Positions 35,591 to 45,263 of a stretch of 64,000 nt of DNA are shown in pieces (the first letter of the stretch is position 1; every line of letters starts with the position of its first letter). A program made the position numbers and the translations under genes. The notes below the pieces were generated by a model. It was not told the origin of the DNA, made no database searches, and saw only the letters and a program-made list of their open reading frames with translations. This DNA is from Azospirillum soli (GTDB lineage Bacteria > Pseudomonadota > Alphaproteobacteria > Azospirillales > Azospirillaceae): assembly GCF_017876165.1 (NCBI RefSeq), contig NZ_JAGINQ010000024.1, forward strand, positions 1 through 64,000, in the 5' to 3' direction.

Positions 35591-36475
35591 TTGCAGCGTC
35601 GCGTCATTTTCGACAACAAGGCGTTGCCCTATCTGCTGCTGGCGCCGCAGGTGGCGGTGACGCTGATCTTCTTCATCTGGCCGGCGGCCCAGGCGGTCTG
35701 GCAGTCGGTGCATCTGCAGGACGCCTTCGGCCTGCGCAGCCAGTTCGTCTGGTTCGAGAATTTCGAGGCGGTCCTGGCCGACCCGAACTATCTCGACACC
35801 GTCCGCGTCACCGCCGTCTTCAGCCTGTCGGTCACGGCGCTGTCGATGGGGGTGGCGCTGCTGCTGGCGGTGCTGGCGGATTCCCGGATACGCGGCGCCG
35901 GGGCCTACAAGACCCTGCTGATCTGGCCCTACGCGCTGGCGCCCGCCGTGGCCGCCGTGCTGTGGATGTTCATTTTCAACCCGGAAATCGGGCTGCTGGG
36001 CCGCGCGCTGAACGACCTGGGCTACGCTTGGGACTACCGGCTGAACGGCGAGCAGGCGCTGACCATGGTCATCCTGGCGGCAAGCTGGAAGCAGGTGTCC
36101 TACAACTTCATCTTTTTCCTGGCGGGCCTTCAGGCCATCCCGCGCTCCGTGCTGGAGGCGGCGAGCATCGACGGGGCGAGCGCCGTCCGGCGCTTCTGGA
36201 CCATCACCTTCCCGCTGCTGTCGCCGACGACCTTCTTCCTTCTGGTGGTGGACGTCGTCTACGCCTTCTTCGAGACGTTCGGCACCATCCACGCGCTGAC
36301 TCACGGCGGCCCCGGCAAATCGACGGAAACGCTGATCTACCGCGTCTATCAGGACGGCGTGATCAACAACGACCTCGGCGGCTCGTCGGCGCAGTCGGTA
36401 ATCCTGATGGTCATCGTGATCGCGCTGACCGCGATCCAGTTCCGCTTCGTCGAACGCAAGGTGCATTACTCATGA
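35591..36475 (+). CDS. ugpA: UgpA-like ABC transporter permease
   Basis: A 294-residue inner-membrane permease of the MalF/UgpA type with six hydrophobic segments and the EAA loop that contacts the ATPase ([25 protein letters not shown]). The N-terminus (M)[19 protein letters not shown] matches UgpA. The start is TTG at 35591; there is no in-frame ATG that keeps the first membrane helix. Its TGA overlaps the ugpE ATG. It is separated from ugpB by the repeat-containing spacer of 137 bp. Confidence 0.92.
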   Translation: MQRRVIFDNKALPYLLLAPQVAVTLIFFIWPAAQAVWQSVHLQDAFGLRSQFVWFENFEAVLADPNYLDTVRVTAVFSLSVTALSMGVALLLAVLADSRIRGAGAYKTLLIWPYALAPAVAAVLWMFIFNPEIGLLGRALNDLGYAWDYRLNGEQALTMVILAASWKQVSYNFIFFLAGLQAIPRSVLEAASIDGASAVRRFWTITFPLLSPTTFFLLVVDVVYAFFETFGTIHALTHGGPGKSTETLIYRVYQDGVINNDLGGSSAQSVILMVIVIALTAIQFRFVERKVHYS

Positions 36476-37338
36476 GGACCGACGAAAGCGCCTTCGGCCG
36501 GCGGCTGATGGATGCGGTGCCGCACGTCGTCCTGATCCTGGGCGTGCTGATCTTTGCTTTTCCCATCTACATCACCCTGATCGGCTCCACCTGGGACGCC
36601 GGGACCATCGCGCGGGGCAACCTGCCGCTGACGCCGGGCGGGGAGATGCTGGACAACTACGCCCGGGCCTGGAACGAGACGCGCGGGGACCGCATCATCC
36701 ACACGCCCGTGCGGATCATGATGATGAACAGCCTGATCATGGCGCTGGTCATCGCGCTGGGGAAGATCGCCATCTCCATCATCTCGGCCTACGCGGTGGC
36801 GTTCTTCCGCTTTCCGCTGCGCATGGTCTTCTTCTGGATGATCTTCATCACGCTGATGCTGCCGGTGGAGGTGCGCATCATCCCCACTTACGAGGTGGTG
36901 GCGAACATGGGGCTGATCGACACCTACGCCGGGCTGACGATCCCGCTGATCGCCTCGGCCACCGCGACGCTGCTGTTCCGGCAGTTCTTCCTGACCATCC
37001 CGGACGAACTGGTGGAGGCCGCGAAGATCGACGGGGCGGGCGCGCTGCGCTTTTTCGTGGACGTGGTGCTGCCGCTGTCGCGGACGAACATCGCGGCGCT
37101 GTTCGTCATCCTCTTCATCTACGGCTGGAACCAGTATCTGTGGCCGCTTCTGGTCACCAACAGCGGCGACATGGAAACCGTGGTCATCGGCATCACCAAG
37201 ATGATCGGCAACGGCGAGGCCGCGACCGATTGGGACCTGATCATGGCCACGACGGTGCTGGCCATGCTGCCGCCGGTGGCGGTGGTGGTCCTGATGCAGC
37301 GCTGGTTCGTCAAGGGCCTTGTGGACAGCGAGAAGTAA
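36472..37338 (+). CDS. ugpE: UgpE-like ABC transporter permease
   Basis: A 288-residue inner-membrane permease of the MalG/UgpE type with six hydrophobic segments and the EAA loop [24 protein letters not shown]. The N-terminal region contains [29 protein letters not shown], characteristic of UgpE. It pairs with UgpA to form the channel. It overlaps ugpA by four bases (ATGA) and precedes ugpC by 5 bp. Confidence 0.93.
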   Translation: MRTDESAFGRRLMDAVPHVVLILGVLIFAFPIYITLIGSTWDAGTIARGNLPLTPGGEMLDNYARAWNETRGDRIIHTPVRIMMMNSLIMALVIALGKIAISIISAYAVAFFRFPLRMVFFWMIFITLMLPVEVRIIPTYEVVANMGLIDTYAGLTIPLIASATATLLFRQFFLTIPDELVEAAKIDGAGALRFFVDVVLPLSRTNIAALFVILFIYGWNQYLWPLLVTNSGDMETVVIGITKMIGNGEAATDWDLIMATTVLAMLPPVAVVVLMQRWFVKGLVDSEK

Positions 37339-37343
37339 CAAGA

Positions 37344-38414
37344 ATGGCAACGGTCGATCTGAATCGGGTCCGCAAGTCCTACGGCGCCGTCGAGGCGATC
37401 AAGGGCATCGACATCGCCGTCGCGGACGGCGAATTCCTCGTGCTGCTCGGCCCCTCGGGCTGCGGCAAGTCCACGCTGCTGCGCATGGTCGCGGGGCTGG
37501 AGAGCATCACCGGCGGCGAGATCGCCATCGGCGGGCGCGTGGTCAACGGGCTGGAGCCCAAGGACCGCGACATCGCCATGGTGTTCCAGAATTACGCGCT
37601 CTACCCGCACATGAGCGTCTTCGACAACATGGCCTACGGGCTGAAGATCCGGGGCGTGCCGAAGGCGGAGATCCAGGCGCGCGTCGCCAAGGCGGCGGAG
37701 ATCCTGGAACTCGGCCGATTCCTCGACCGCCGGCCGAGCCAGCTGTCGGGCGGCCAGCGCCAGCGCGTCGCCATGGGCCGTGCCATCGTGCGCGAACCCG
37801 CCGCCTTCCTGTTCGACGAGCCGCTGTCGAACCTCGACGCCAAGCTGCGCACGCAGATGCGGGTGGAGATCAAGCGGCTTCAGGACCGGCTCGGCGTCAC
37901 CAGCCTGTACGTCACCCACGATCAGGTGGAGGCGATGACGCTGGCCGACCGCATCCTGGTGATGAATCATGGAGTCGCCGAGCAGGTCGGCACACCGCTG
38001 GAGGTCTACCAGCGCCCGGCCAGCCTGTTCGTGGCGGGCTTCATCGGCTCGCCCCCGATGAACGTGCTGGACGCCCACGTCGAGGCGGACGGGCGGACGC
38101 TGGCCCTGCCTTGCGGCGCCGCCCTGCCGCTGCCGCACCCGCAGCCCGCCCTGAACGGCCGGGAGGTGAAGCTGGGCATCCGGCCGGAGCATGTGGCGGT
38201 GTCGGCCGATGGCGCGCTGAGCGTCACGGTCGATCTGGTGGAGGCGTTGGGCGCCGACACGGTCGTCTATGGCCGGCTGCCCAACGGGGAGGCTCTGCTG
38301 GTCCGCATGGCCGGCCTGCCGGTCTGCCGCGAGGGCGAGACGCTGCGGCTCGACGCGCCGCCGCCCGCGCTCCACCTGTTCGACGGAGCGACGGGCCGGC
38401 GGCTGGAGGATTGA
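37344..38414 (+). CDS. ugpC: UgpC-like ABC transporter ATP-binding protein
   Basis: A 356-residue ATPase of the MalK/UgpC group: Walker [11 protein letters not shown]-loop [17 protein letters not shown], signature [14 protein letters not shown], Walker [13 protein letters not shown], and the H-loop [14 protein letters not shown]. The C-terminal TOBE/regulatory domain (residues 240-356, with [10 protein letters not shown]) is complete. It powers glycerol-3-phosphate uptake by UgpBAE. It ends 19 bp before the convergent carbonic-anhydrase-like gene. Confidence 0.94.
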   Translation: MATVDLNRVRKSYGAVEAIKGIDIAVADGEFLVLLGPSGCGKSTLLRMVAGLESITGGEIAIGGRVVNGLEPKDRDIAMVFQNYALYPHMSVFDNMAYGLKIRGVPKAEIQARVAKAAEILELGRFLDRRPSQLSGGQRQRVAMGRAIVREPAAFLFDEPLSNLDAKLRTQMRVEIKRLQDRLGVTSLYVTHDQVEAMTLADRILVMNHGVAEQVGTPLEVYQRPASLFVAGFIGSPPMNVLDAHVEADGRTLALPCGAALPLPHPQPALNGREVKLGIRPEHVAVSADGALSVTVDLVEALGADTVVYGRLPNGEALLVRMAGLPVCREGETLRLDAPPPALHLFDGATGRRLED

Positions 38415-38433
38415 TCGCCAATCGCCTTCGTTA

Positions 38434-38952
38434 TCAGACTGCGCGCAGGCCGCGCGCGTAGGATTTCCAGCGTTCCTGATAGACCGCCGCCGGGCCGCGA
38501 AGCCGCTCCACGTCCTCGTCGCTGAGGTTGCGCACCACCTTGCCCGGCGCGCCGAGCACGAGCGAGCGGTCGGGGATCTCCTTGCCCTCGGCGATGAAGG
38601 CGTGGGCGCCGATCAGGCAGTCGCGGCCGATGCGGGCGCCGTTCAGTACCGTGGCGCCGATGCCGATCAGGCTGCCGTCGCCCACGGTGCAGCCGTGCAG
38701 CATCGCCAGATGCCCGACCGTGACATTGCGGCCGAGCGTCAGCGGGTAACCGGGATCAACGTGCAGGACGGCGTTGTCCTGAACGTTGCTGCCGGCACCG
38801 ATGTGGATGCGCTCCGCCTCCGCGCGCAGCACGGCGCCCCACCAGACCGACGCATCCTCCTCCAGCAGGACGTCTCCGATCACCGTGGCGCTGGGCGCCA
38901 CCCAGCTAGCCGCGGCCAGTTGCGGAACCTTGTCGTCCAGCGCGTAGATCAT
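38434..38952 (-). CDS. Gamma-class carbonic anhydrase family protein
   Basis: A 172-residue left-handed beta-helix protein with hexapeptide repeats ([20 protein letters not shown]). It has the three histidines expected for the zinc site (in AVLHVDP, VGHLAML and MLHGC) and the [25 protein letters not shown] segment of the YrdA/PaaY type. Family members are trimeric and often have weak or no carbonic anhydrase activity. It is a single gene, 55 bp downstream of the Lin0512-like gene on the same strand. Confidence 0.88.
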   Translation of the reverse strand: MIYALDDKVPQLAAASWVAPSATVIGDVLLEEDASVWWGAVLRAEAERIHIGAGSNVQDNAVLHVDPGYPLTLGRNVTVGHLAMLHGCTVGDGSLIGIGATVLNGARIGRDCLIGAHAFIAEGKEIPDRSLVLGAPGKVVRNLSDEDVERLRGPAAVYQERWKSYARGLRAV

Positions 38953-39007
38953 CCAGTCCTCCCAGGGGGCGATGGCCGGTGCGGGATGACGTCCGGACCG
39001 GTGCCCG

Positions 39008-39364
39008 TTAAATCCCGACCTCGATGGCCGCGTTCACGACGTAGATCATCTCATTCTTGTCGTCCTTGTCGGTAAGAAAGATGCCGCTCGGCGCCAACAT
39101 GCCGCCGCTGCCGACCGTCACCGTCACCTGACCATAGGGGAAGACGGCCCGCACCGCTTCGACGTCCAGTTGATCGGCGTCGGCGGGCACGGCCAGATGG
39201 ACGCGCACCTGCATCCGGCTGGTGTCTCCGTCCACCAGCGCGCGCATGCCCGGCATGGAGTTGCGCTCAATGGCGTTGCGCACCGCGCGGACGGCGGCCT
39301 TGGTCACGTCCTGCCCGTGCAGGTCCACGCCCATCCCAAGCTCGACGAACATCACCTGCTTCAT
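39008..39364 (-). CDS. Lin0512-family conserved protein
   Basis: A 118-residue small protein of the Lin0512 family (TIGR02058-like), with [20 protein letters not shown] at the N-terminus, [11 protein letters not shown], a VRVHLAVP strand and a GGMLAPSGI loop. The fold resembles short ring-forming proteins, and the function is unknown. The ATG at 39364 has GGAGGTG (in AGAGGAGGTGCGCC) at a good distance. Its 5' neighbour is a 452-bp gene-free region. Confidence 0.7.
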   Translation of the reverse strand: MKQVMFVELGMGVDLHGQDVTKAAVRAVRNAIERNSMPGMRALVDGDTSRMQVRVHLAVPADADQLDVEAVRAVFPYGQVTVTVGSGGMLAPSGIFLTDKDDKNEMIYVVNAAIEVGI

Positions 39365-39816
39365 GGCGCACCTCCTCTCCCTGTTGCATCAACGCATGGA
39401 TGCCCGAATCCGTGTCGCGGCGGAACCGGCCGTGCCGGCCTTTTCCAAGCTGCGGGACGGATGGGCCGGCCCAAGCCATAGGGTGGCGTGCGCCAATCAC
39501 ACAGGGTAAATCCCGCGCGGGCGCACGGCTGTCCGGTGAAACATTTTGCCTCGGAGCCATCCCTTTTCACGTCGTCACCCCCGCGAAGGCGGGGGTCCAG
39601 GAAACTCCGCGCCTAAGTGCTTGTTCAGACTGGATTCCCGCCTTCGCGGGAATGACGAGCTGGGAATCGGTGGGCGCCGGGAAACATGCTCGGGGGCTTT
39701 CGGAGACCCACGCCGAAACACGTCATTCGCATCACAGCCTTGCTCCCGTGTCCCGGACAGCCGTGTGTGCGTCGCCGCGCGGTTCTCCTGAACGGCAAAC
39801 GGACGTGGCCGAAGCC
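39365..39816. other. Gene-free region between Lin0512 gene and smc
   Basis: These 452 bp hold the palindromic repeat at 39571-39658 and the promoter of the Lin0512 gene (minus strand, right of 39364). Frames that cross it have Arg/Pro/Ser-rich composition and no family resemblance, so no gene is called. The 3' end of smc lies at its right edge. No intrinsic terminator with a U-tract was seen for smc. Confidence 0.5.
39571..39658. repeat. Intergenic palindromic repeat (CCCGCGAAGGCGGG type)
   Basis: GTCACCCCCGCGAAGGCGGG (from 39574) and TTCCCGCCTTCGCGGGAATG (from 39635) are two internally palindromic units in opposite orientation, about 45 bp apart. Their outer GTC and GAC bases complete a composite inverted repeat. 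This sequence type is widely dispersed in alphaproteobacterial genomes. Its function is not established; it may be a non-autonomous mobile or REP-like element. Confidence 0.75.
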
Positions 39817-42800
39817 CTACGCCACGCCCCTTAGCTCCTCTGCCGCCCGCAGGTCCACGCTGACGAGCTGCGACACGCCGCGTTCCACCATCGTCACGCC
39901 GAACAGGCGGTCCACGCGGGCCATGGTCAGGCGGTGGTGGGTGATGATCAGGAAGCGGGTGTTGCCCTCGCGGGCGATGTCGTCCACGAGGTCGCAGAAG
40001 CGGCCGACGTTGGCCTCGTCCAACGGGGCGTCCACCTCGTCCAGCACGCAGATGGGCGCGGGGTTGGAGCGGAAGACGGCGAAAAGCAGCGACAGGGCGG
40101 TTAGCGCCTGCTCGCCGCCCGACAGCAATGAGAGGACCTGAAGCTTCTTGCCCGGCGGACTGGCGTAGATTTCCAGGCCGGCCTGCAACGGATCCTCGGC
40201 GTTGACCAACTCCAGATGGGCCTTGCCGCCGCCGAACAGGCGGGTGAACAGGTCCTGGAAATTGCGGTTCACCGTGTCGAAGGAGGCGATCAGACGTTCG
40301 CGCGCCTCGCGGTTCAGGCTGGCGATGCCCTGGCGCAGGCGGGCGATGGCGCTGACGAGGTCTTCGCGCTCGGTCTGCAGGCTGGTGATCTGCTGCTCCA
40401 GCTCGGCGACCTCGATCTCGGCGCGCAGGTTGACCGGGCCCATGTTCTCGCGCTCGCGGGTCAGCTTGTCGAGGCGGGCTTCCAGGCCGGTGGCGTCGGG
40501 CAGTTCCTCACCGGGCGCGAGTTCGGCGGCGGCGCGGGTCTGCTCGGGGCGGCAGTTCAGGCGCTCGGCGATGCGCTCGGTCAGGGTTTGGCCGTTCTGC
40601 TGGGCGGCGGAGACGGCGGCCTCGGCATGGGCGCGGGCCTCGCGGGCGTCGGCAAGGCCGGATTCGGCCTGTTTCAGGGCTTTTTCGGTCTCGGCGAGGC
40701 GGTTTTCCGCTTCGGCCAGCGTGTCGGCGGCGCGCTTGCGGGCGCGCTCGGCCTCGCTGATCTTGCCGAGAAGGGTTTGGCGGTCGGCCTCGATCGCGGC
40801 GGGGCGGCTTTGCAGTTGGGCCAGTTCGGTTTCGGCGGCGGCGGCGCGTTCCTTCAGCTCGGCGACACGCCCACCGGCGCCCTGGGAGCGGGTGCCCCAG
40901 GAGGCGATTTCCTGCTCGATGCTGGATAGGCGCTGGCGGCGGGACTGAGCCTCGCGGGTCAGGCGGTCGAGCGCGTTCTGTTTCTCGGCCAGGGTGGTGC
41001 GGCGCTCGGCCAGCGTGACGCGGAGGTCGTTGACCTTGTCGCGGCCCTCGCGGGCGTCGGGCAGGGCGTCCAGGGCGTCGCGGGCCTGGGTCAGCTGGGC
41101 TTCGGCGTCGCACTGGTCCGACGCGAGGCGGTCGATGGCCTCCACCAGCGCGGCCAGCCTGGTCGCGGCGGCGTCGGCTTCGCGGGCCAGCTTGGCGTGG
41201 CGGTCGCGGGCGGCGCTGACCCCGGTGAAGGCCTCACGCACGGCGTCGCGGGCGCGGCGGTCGGCCTGGGCGGCTTCCTCGGCGGCGCGCTTGGCGTCGT
41301 CCAGGGCGTCACGGGCAAGGTCGAGCTGCTCCTCGGCAAGGTCGAGTTCGCCGCGCAGCTCGTTCAGGCGGTTGCGCTGCTTCAGGCGGACGGCGGCGGC
41401 GGTCGGCGCGCCGGCCTGGATGGTCAGCCCGTCCCAGCGCCACGCCCCGCCGTCGCGGCTGACGAGGATCTGGCCGGGCGCGAGGGTCGGGGCGAGCGTC
41501 GCACCCGTTTCGGCGTCCGCGACCACGGCGACGTGGGCCAGCGCGCGGGACGCGGCGTCCGGACCCTGGACATGGGCGGCCAGCGGTTCGGCGCCGGAGG
41601 GCAGGGCGGCCACGGAGTCGAAGGGCGGCAGGTTGCGCCAGTGGACCGGGGCGGCCTCGTCCAGCGGCGCGGTCAGCGCGTCGCCCAGCGCGGCGGCCAG
41701 CGCGCCTTCATAGCCGGGGGAGACGGTCACCGCGTCCACCAGCGGCGGGAACAGGTCGCCGGAGCCGGTGGCGAGCAGTTCGGTCAGCGCCTTTTCCTCC
41801 GCCTTCAGCTTCGTGCGGGCGGATTCGGCGGCTTGCAGCGCCTCGCGGGCGCGGGCCTGGGCGGGTTCGGAGTCGGTTTTGGCGCGCTCGGCGGCCTCGG
41901 CGGCTTCGCGGGCGTCTTCCAGGCGTTGTTCGGCCAGTTCGACCGCCAGTTCGGCCTCGGCCACATCGGCGCGGGCGGAGATTTCGCGTTCGAGGGTTTC
42001 GCGCTGCGACTGCTGTTCGGCGAGGCGCTTGGTGAGGCCAGCGGCGCGGGTTTCCAGGTCGGCGACCTGCCGCTGCGTGGCGGTGCGCCGGGCCTCGTCG
42101 GAGGCGACCTGCTCGGTCAGCCGGGTCAGCGCGCGGTCCAGCTCGTCCACCGCCTCGCGCGCTTCGGCCAGCGCCTCGCGGGCGGCTTCCTCAAGCATTT
42201 CCTCGTCGGCCTGGGCCTCGCGCAGCCGGTCGCGTTCGGATTCCAGGCGGGCCAGCGCATCGCCCGCGTCGGCGGCGAGCGCTTCCTCGCGGCCCAGGTC
42301 ACCGGCGATCTGCTGAAGGCGGGAGACCAGGGCGCGCTGCTGCTCGGCGACGCGCCTTTCCTCGGCGTCCAGCTGCTCCTTGGCGATGACGAGCCGTTGC
42401 AGGCCCGCCGCCGCTGCTGCTTCCGCCTGACGCTTTTCCGGCAGGCCGGCGGCGGCGTCGGTGCGGCGGGTGGTCAGCTGGGTGACCGCCAGCATCAGCT
42501 CGCGCACCGCGCCCTCGGCCTTGCCGAAGGCGGCGCGGGCACGCTCAAGCTCCGCCTCGTGGGCGATCCAGCGCAGGTGCCAGAGGACGGCCTCGGCCTT
42601 GCGGATCTGTTCGGACAGGTTGCGGTAGCGGGCAGCTTGGCGGGCCTGTTTCTTCAGGCTTTGCAGCTGGGTGTCCATCGCCCCGATGACGTCGTCGAGG
42701 CGGGTCAGGTTGGTTTCGGCCGCGCGCAGCCGCAACTCCGCTTCATGCCGGCGGGAGTGCAGGCCGGTGATGCCCGCCGCCTCCTCCAGCAGCATGCGGC

Positions 42801-43278
42801 GGTCCTGCGGCTTGGCGTTGATGATCTGGCCGACCTTGCCCTGGCTGACCAGCGCCGGGGAATTGGCGCCGGACGCGTTGTCGGCGAACAGAAGCTGCAC
42901 GTCGCGGGCGCGCACCAGCTTGCCGTTGATGCGGTAGTCGGAGCCGTTGCCGCGCTCGATCCGGCGCGTCACCTCGAGCTCGTCGTGCTCGTTGAAGCCG
43001 GCGGGGGCGGTGCGCGTGCGGTTGTCGATCAGAAGGGCGACTTCGCCCAGGTTGCGCGCCGGGCGGTTGGCCGTGCCGCCGAAGATGACGTCGTCCATGT
43101 CATCGCCGCGCATCTTCTTGGCGGAGGTCTCGCCCATCACCCAGCGCAGCGCCTCCACCAGATTCGACTTGCCGCAGCCGTTCGGGCCGACGATGCCGGT
43201 CATGCCGGGCTCGATCACAAGCTCGGTGGCATCGACGAACGACTTGAAGCCGGACAGGCGGAGGCGCGTGAAGTGCAC
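39817..43278 (-). CDS. smc: SMC, chromosome segregation ATPase
   Basis: A 1153-residue SMC protein. The N-terminal ATPase half has Walker A GPNGCGKSNLVEALRWVMGE. Two long coiled coils (about residues 170-480 and 640-990, rich in Ala/Glu/Arg/Leu heptads) flank a hinge near 500-620 (SGDLFPPLVDAVTVSPGYEGALAAALGDALTAPLD). The C-terminal half has the signature LLSGGEQALTALSLLFA and Walker B ICVLDEVDAPLDEANVGRF. It compacts and separates chromosomes with ScpAB, which are not in this window. It lies 15 bp downstream of the DsbA-like gene and is probably co-transcribed with it. Confidence 0.97.
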   Translation of the reverse strand: MHFTRLRLSGFKSFVDATELVIEPGMTGIVGPNGCGKSNLVEALRWVMGETSAKKMRGDDMDDVIFGGTANRPARNLGEVALLIDNRTRTAPAGFNEHDELEVTRRIERGNGSDYRINGKLVRARDVQLLFADNASGANSPALVSQGKVGQIINAKPQDRRMLLEEAAGITGLHSRRHEAELRLRAAETNLTRLDDVIGAMDTQLQSLKKQARQAARYRNLSEQIRKAEAVLWHLRWIAHEAELERARAAFGKAEGAVRELMLAVTQLTTRRTDAAAGLPEKRQAEAAAAAGLQRLVIAKEQLDAEERRVAEQQRALVSRLQQIAGDLGREEALAADAGDALARLESERDRLREAQADEEMLEEAAREALAEAREAVDELDRALTRLTEQVASDEARRTATQRQVADLETRAAGLTKRLAEQQSQRETLEREISARADVAEAELAVELAEQRLEDAREAAEAAERAKTDSEPAQARAREALQAAESARTKLKAEEKALTELLATGSGDLFPPLVDAVTVSPGYEGALAAALGDALTAPLDEAAPVHWRNLPPFDSVAALPSGAEPLAAHVQGPDAASRALAHVAVVADAETGATLAPTLAPGQILVSRDGGAWRWDGLTIQAGAPTAAAVRLKQRNRLNELRGELDLAEEQLDLARDALDDAKRAAEEAAQADRRARDAVREAFTGVSAARDRHAKLAREADAAATRLAALVEAIDRLASDQCDAEAQLTQARDALDALPDAREGRDKVNDLRVTLAERRTTLAEKQNALDRLTREAQSRRQRLSSIEQEIASWGTRSQGAGGRVAELKERAAAAETELAQLQSRPAAIEADRQTLLGKISEAERARKRAADTLAEAENRLAETEKALKQAESGLADAREARAHAEAAVSAAQQNGQTLTERIAERLNCRPEQTRAAAELAPGEELPDATGLEARLDKLTRERENMGPVNLRAEIEVAELEQQITSLQTEREDLVSAIARLRQGIASLNREARERLIASFDTVNRNFQDLFTRLFGGGKAHLELVNAEDPLQAGLEIYASPPGKKLQVLSLLSGGEQALTALSLLFAVFRSNPAPICVLDEVDAPLDEANVGRFCDLVDDIAREGNTRFLIITHHRLTMARVDRLFGVTMVERGVSQLVSVDLRAAEELRGVA

Positions 43279-43293
43279 CGGGGTGTATCCTGA

Positions 43294-44070
43294 TTACTTG
43301 ACCAGCTTGTCGATCGCCTGGGCGAACACCTCGAACGGCTGGTTGCCGTTGATGGTCGCGGCGCCGTCGTTGAGGATGAAGGTCGGCGTCGATTCGATGC
43401 GGTGCTGGTTCTGGCCCGTCATGCGGATGTTCAGGATGCCGTCGGCCAGCGCTTGGTTGGCCATGCAGGCGTCAATGGTCTCCTGGCTCATGCCGGCGAG
43501 CTTGCCGTACTGGGACAGCGCCTTGGCCGGGTCGGCGGCGCGGCTCCACTGTCCTTGAGCCTTGAACAGCACGTCCAGCAGCGGGTAGTAGCGCTCGGCC
43601 GGCGCGCAGCGGGCCAGCATGGAGGCGCGCAGCGCCGCCTGGTCGAAGGGGAAGTCGCGGAACACCAGCTTCACCTTGCCGGTGTCGATGTACTTCTCCT
43701 TGATCTTGGGCAGCGTCTCGGTGTGGAAGGCGGCGCAGTGCGGGCAGGTCATCGACGAATAGTCGAGGATGGTCACCGGCGCGTTCGGGTTGCCGAGCAC
43801 GCGGTCGGCCAGCGGGTCGGTGACGGCGGCGGTTTGGGCGGGAGCCGGGGCGGGCGAGGTGGCCGGGGCCGGAGTCGCGGTCTGCGCGGGGGCGGGCGTG
43901 CTCTGGGCGGGCGTGTTCGGAGCCGGAGCCGGCGCGGCCGGGGTCGCTGGTGCGCCGGCGGGGGTGCTGACGGCGGTCGTCTGCGGCTGCGACCCGTAGA
44001 TGGCGAGCCCGACGATGATCGCCATGCCGACGCCGAGTACGATCAGAATACCCAAGAGGTTGCGGTTCAC
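43294..44070 (-). CDS. DsbA-family thiol:disulfide oxidoreductase, membrane-anchored
   Basis: A 258-residue protein with one N-terminal membrane anchor (GILIVLGVGMAIIVGLAIYG), a Pro/Ala/Thr-rich linker of about 55 residues, and a thioredoxin-fold DsbA domain with active site SSMTCPHCAAFH and a cis-Pro loop STPTFIL. It probably oxidises or protects cysteines of periplasmic proteins. The GTG start at 44070 keeps the anchor and follows GGGACGAGGG. A sigma-70-type promoter lies 31 bp upstream. Linkage to smc is common in alphaproteobacteria. Confidence 0.85.
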   Translation of the reverse strand: MNRNLLGILIVLGVGMAIIVGLAIYGSQPQTTAVSTPAGAPATPAAPAPAPNTPAQSTPAPAQTATPAPATSPAPAPAQTAAVTDPLADRVLGNPNAPVTILDYSSMTCPHCAAFHTETLPKIKEKYIDTGKVKLVFRDFPFDQAALRASMLARCAPAERYYPLLDVLFKAQGQWSRAADPAKALSQYGKLAGMSQETIDACMANQALADGILNIRMTGQNQHRIESTPTFILNDGAATINGNQPFEVFAQAIDKLVK

Positions 44071-44100
44071 GATGCCCTCGTCCCTACCAGATGTTGATGT

Positions 44101-44129
44101 TATAATCAGAACAACCGTTTTGCGGCAAG
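44101..44129 (-). promoter_or_regulatory. Sigma-70-type promoter for the dsbA-like gene and smc
   Basis: On the minus strand, TTGCCG (44129-44124) and TTATAA (44106-44101) are separated by 17 bp, a good match to TTGACA-17-TATAAT. The predicted start point is near 44094, about 24 bases before the GTG at 44070. It sits in the 80-bp gap after dciA, so the dsbA-like/smc pair does not depend on transcription from dciA. Confidence 0.6.
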
Positions 44130-44150
44130 ACTATGGTCGGCCTTCGGCCG

Positions 44151-44627
44151 TCAGCGCTTGGCTTGCGGTTTCGGCCGCGCCAGCAGCGAGCGGCCGAAGC
44201 GCTCCAGCGTGGCGCGCAGCTCGTCGTCCTCGATGGTCGAGGTGGTGGTCATCACCGACAGTTCCTCGTCCATGGTCAGCGGGCGCTGGCGCACCACCGG
44301 CCTCGGCATGGACGCCGGGGCAGCGTGGATCAGCTTGATCTTCGCCACCGCGCGATAGCCGAAGAAGCTGTTGATGCGCTCGATGATCTGCGGTTCCAGG
44401 TGCTGAAGTTCCAGCGCGATGGCGCCCATGGCGCGGATGTGCAGGGTGGCGTCCTCGCGCTTGCCGCGCGGGAAGCTCAGCTTGTCGGGGGCGGTGCGCA
44501 GGCTCAGCTGGTGCCCGACGATGGACGACCAGTCGGTGATCAGCGCGCCGAAGGCAAGGCCGCGCTTGCCCAGCGCCTTGCCCGCCACACCCTGCACGGA
44601 TTGGCCGATGCGTCGCGGTCCGTTCAT
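44151..44627 (-). CDS. dciA: DciA-like DUF721 protein
   Basis: A 158-residue protein of the DUF721/DciA family. Residues 10-100 contain the KH-like domain pattern (ALGKRGLAFGALITDWSSIVG, then ATLHIRAMGAIALELQHLEPQIIERINSFFGYRAVAKIKL). DciA loads the replicative helicase DnaB in bacteria that lack DnaC or DnaI. The C-terminal 50 residues are polar and probably disordered. The ATG at 44627 follows 12 bp after the VOC gene stop, so the two may share a transcript. Confidence 0.82.
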   Translation of the reverse strand: MNGPRRIGQSVQGVAGKALGKRGLAFGALITDWSSIVGHQLSLRTAPDKLSFPRGKREDATLHIRAMGAIALELQHLEPQIIERINSFFGYRAVAKIKLIHAAPASMPRPVVRQRPLTMDEELSVMTTTSTIEDDELRATLERFGRSLLARPKPQAKR

Positions 44628-44639
44628 GTGCTGGTCCGA

Positions 44640-45125
44640 TTACTGACCTTGGCACCCGCCCTGACCGAAGAGGCTCTGGACGGCGGCGTCCATCTCTTCA
44701 CGGGTCGGGGTCGCGATGGTGGTGGCGATCGACCATTCATGGCCGAACGGGTCCAGAAGCTTGCCGTAGCGGTCGCCCCAGAACATGTCGGCCAGCGGCA
44801 TGACGGCGGTGCAGCCGGCCTCCAGCGCGCGGGCGAAGACCGCGTCCGCGTCGGCGACCTGAAGGTGGATGGTCACCGGCGTGCCGCCCAGCCCCTTGGG
44901 ATCCCGTGACCGGCCGCCGTTGTATTCCGGAAAATCATCGGACAGCATGACCGGGCCGCCGTTGACGACCAGATTGGCGTGCAGGACGCGCCGTCCGTCG
45001 GGCGACATCATCCGGAAGGTCTCCTCGGCGCCGAACGCCGCCTTGTAGAAGTCGATGGCGGCAGGGCCGTCGGCGACGACGAGGCAGGGGGCGGGCGGCT
45101 GAGAGGTCGGCTTTGGTCCGGTCAT
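44640..45125 (-). CDS. VOC-family (PhnB-like glyoxalase/dioxygenase superfamily) protein
   Basis: A 161-residue protein of the vicinal-oxygen-chelate superfamily, PhnB-like: PCLVVADGPAAIDFYKAAFGAEETFRM, HANLVVNGGPVMLSDDFPEY, and a C-terminal WGDRYGKLLDPFGHEWSIAT that supplies metal-site-like residues. The substrate is unknown. The start at 45125 is chosen because AGGAGGGTG precedes it; a longer form would read 15 codons of leader. It is divergent from mutY over 138 bp. Confidence 0.8.
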   Translation of the reverse strand: MTGPKPTSQPPAPCLVVADGPAAIDFYKAAFGAEETFRMMSPDGRRVLHANLVVNGGPVMLSDDFPEYNGGRSRDPKGLGGTPVTIHLQVADADAVFARALEAGCTAVMPLADMFWGDRYGKLLDPFGHEWSIATTIATPTREEMDAAVQSLFGQGGCQGQ

Positions 45126-45263
45126 GGCGGCACCCTCCTGAATCGTTGCGCTGTGGCTCGGCGTGCGCACCGTAGCGCAAGCACGCCGGACTCCGCCAGC
45201 GTGCGCCTGGGACTTTCGCCAGGGACTTTCTTGAGCGCGGCGAAACGCCTATCTCTTCCGCCC

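Noticed and set aside
39400-39834. Open frame of 144 codons upstream of the Lin0512 gene
   Set aside because: It crosses the palindromic repeat at 39571 and the end of smc; codon pattern and composition are non-coding.
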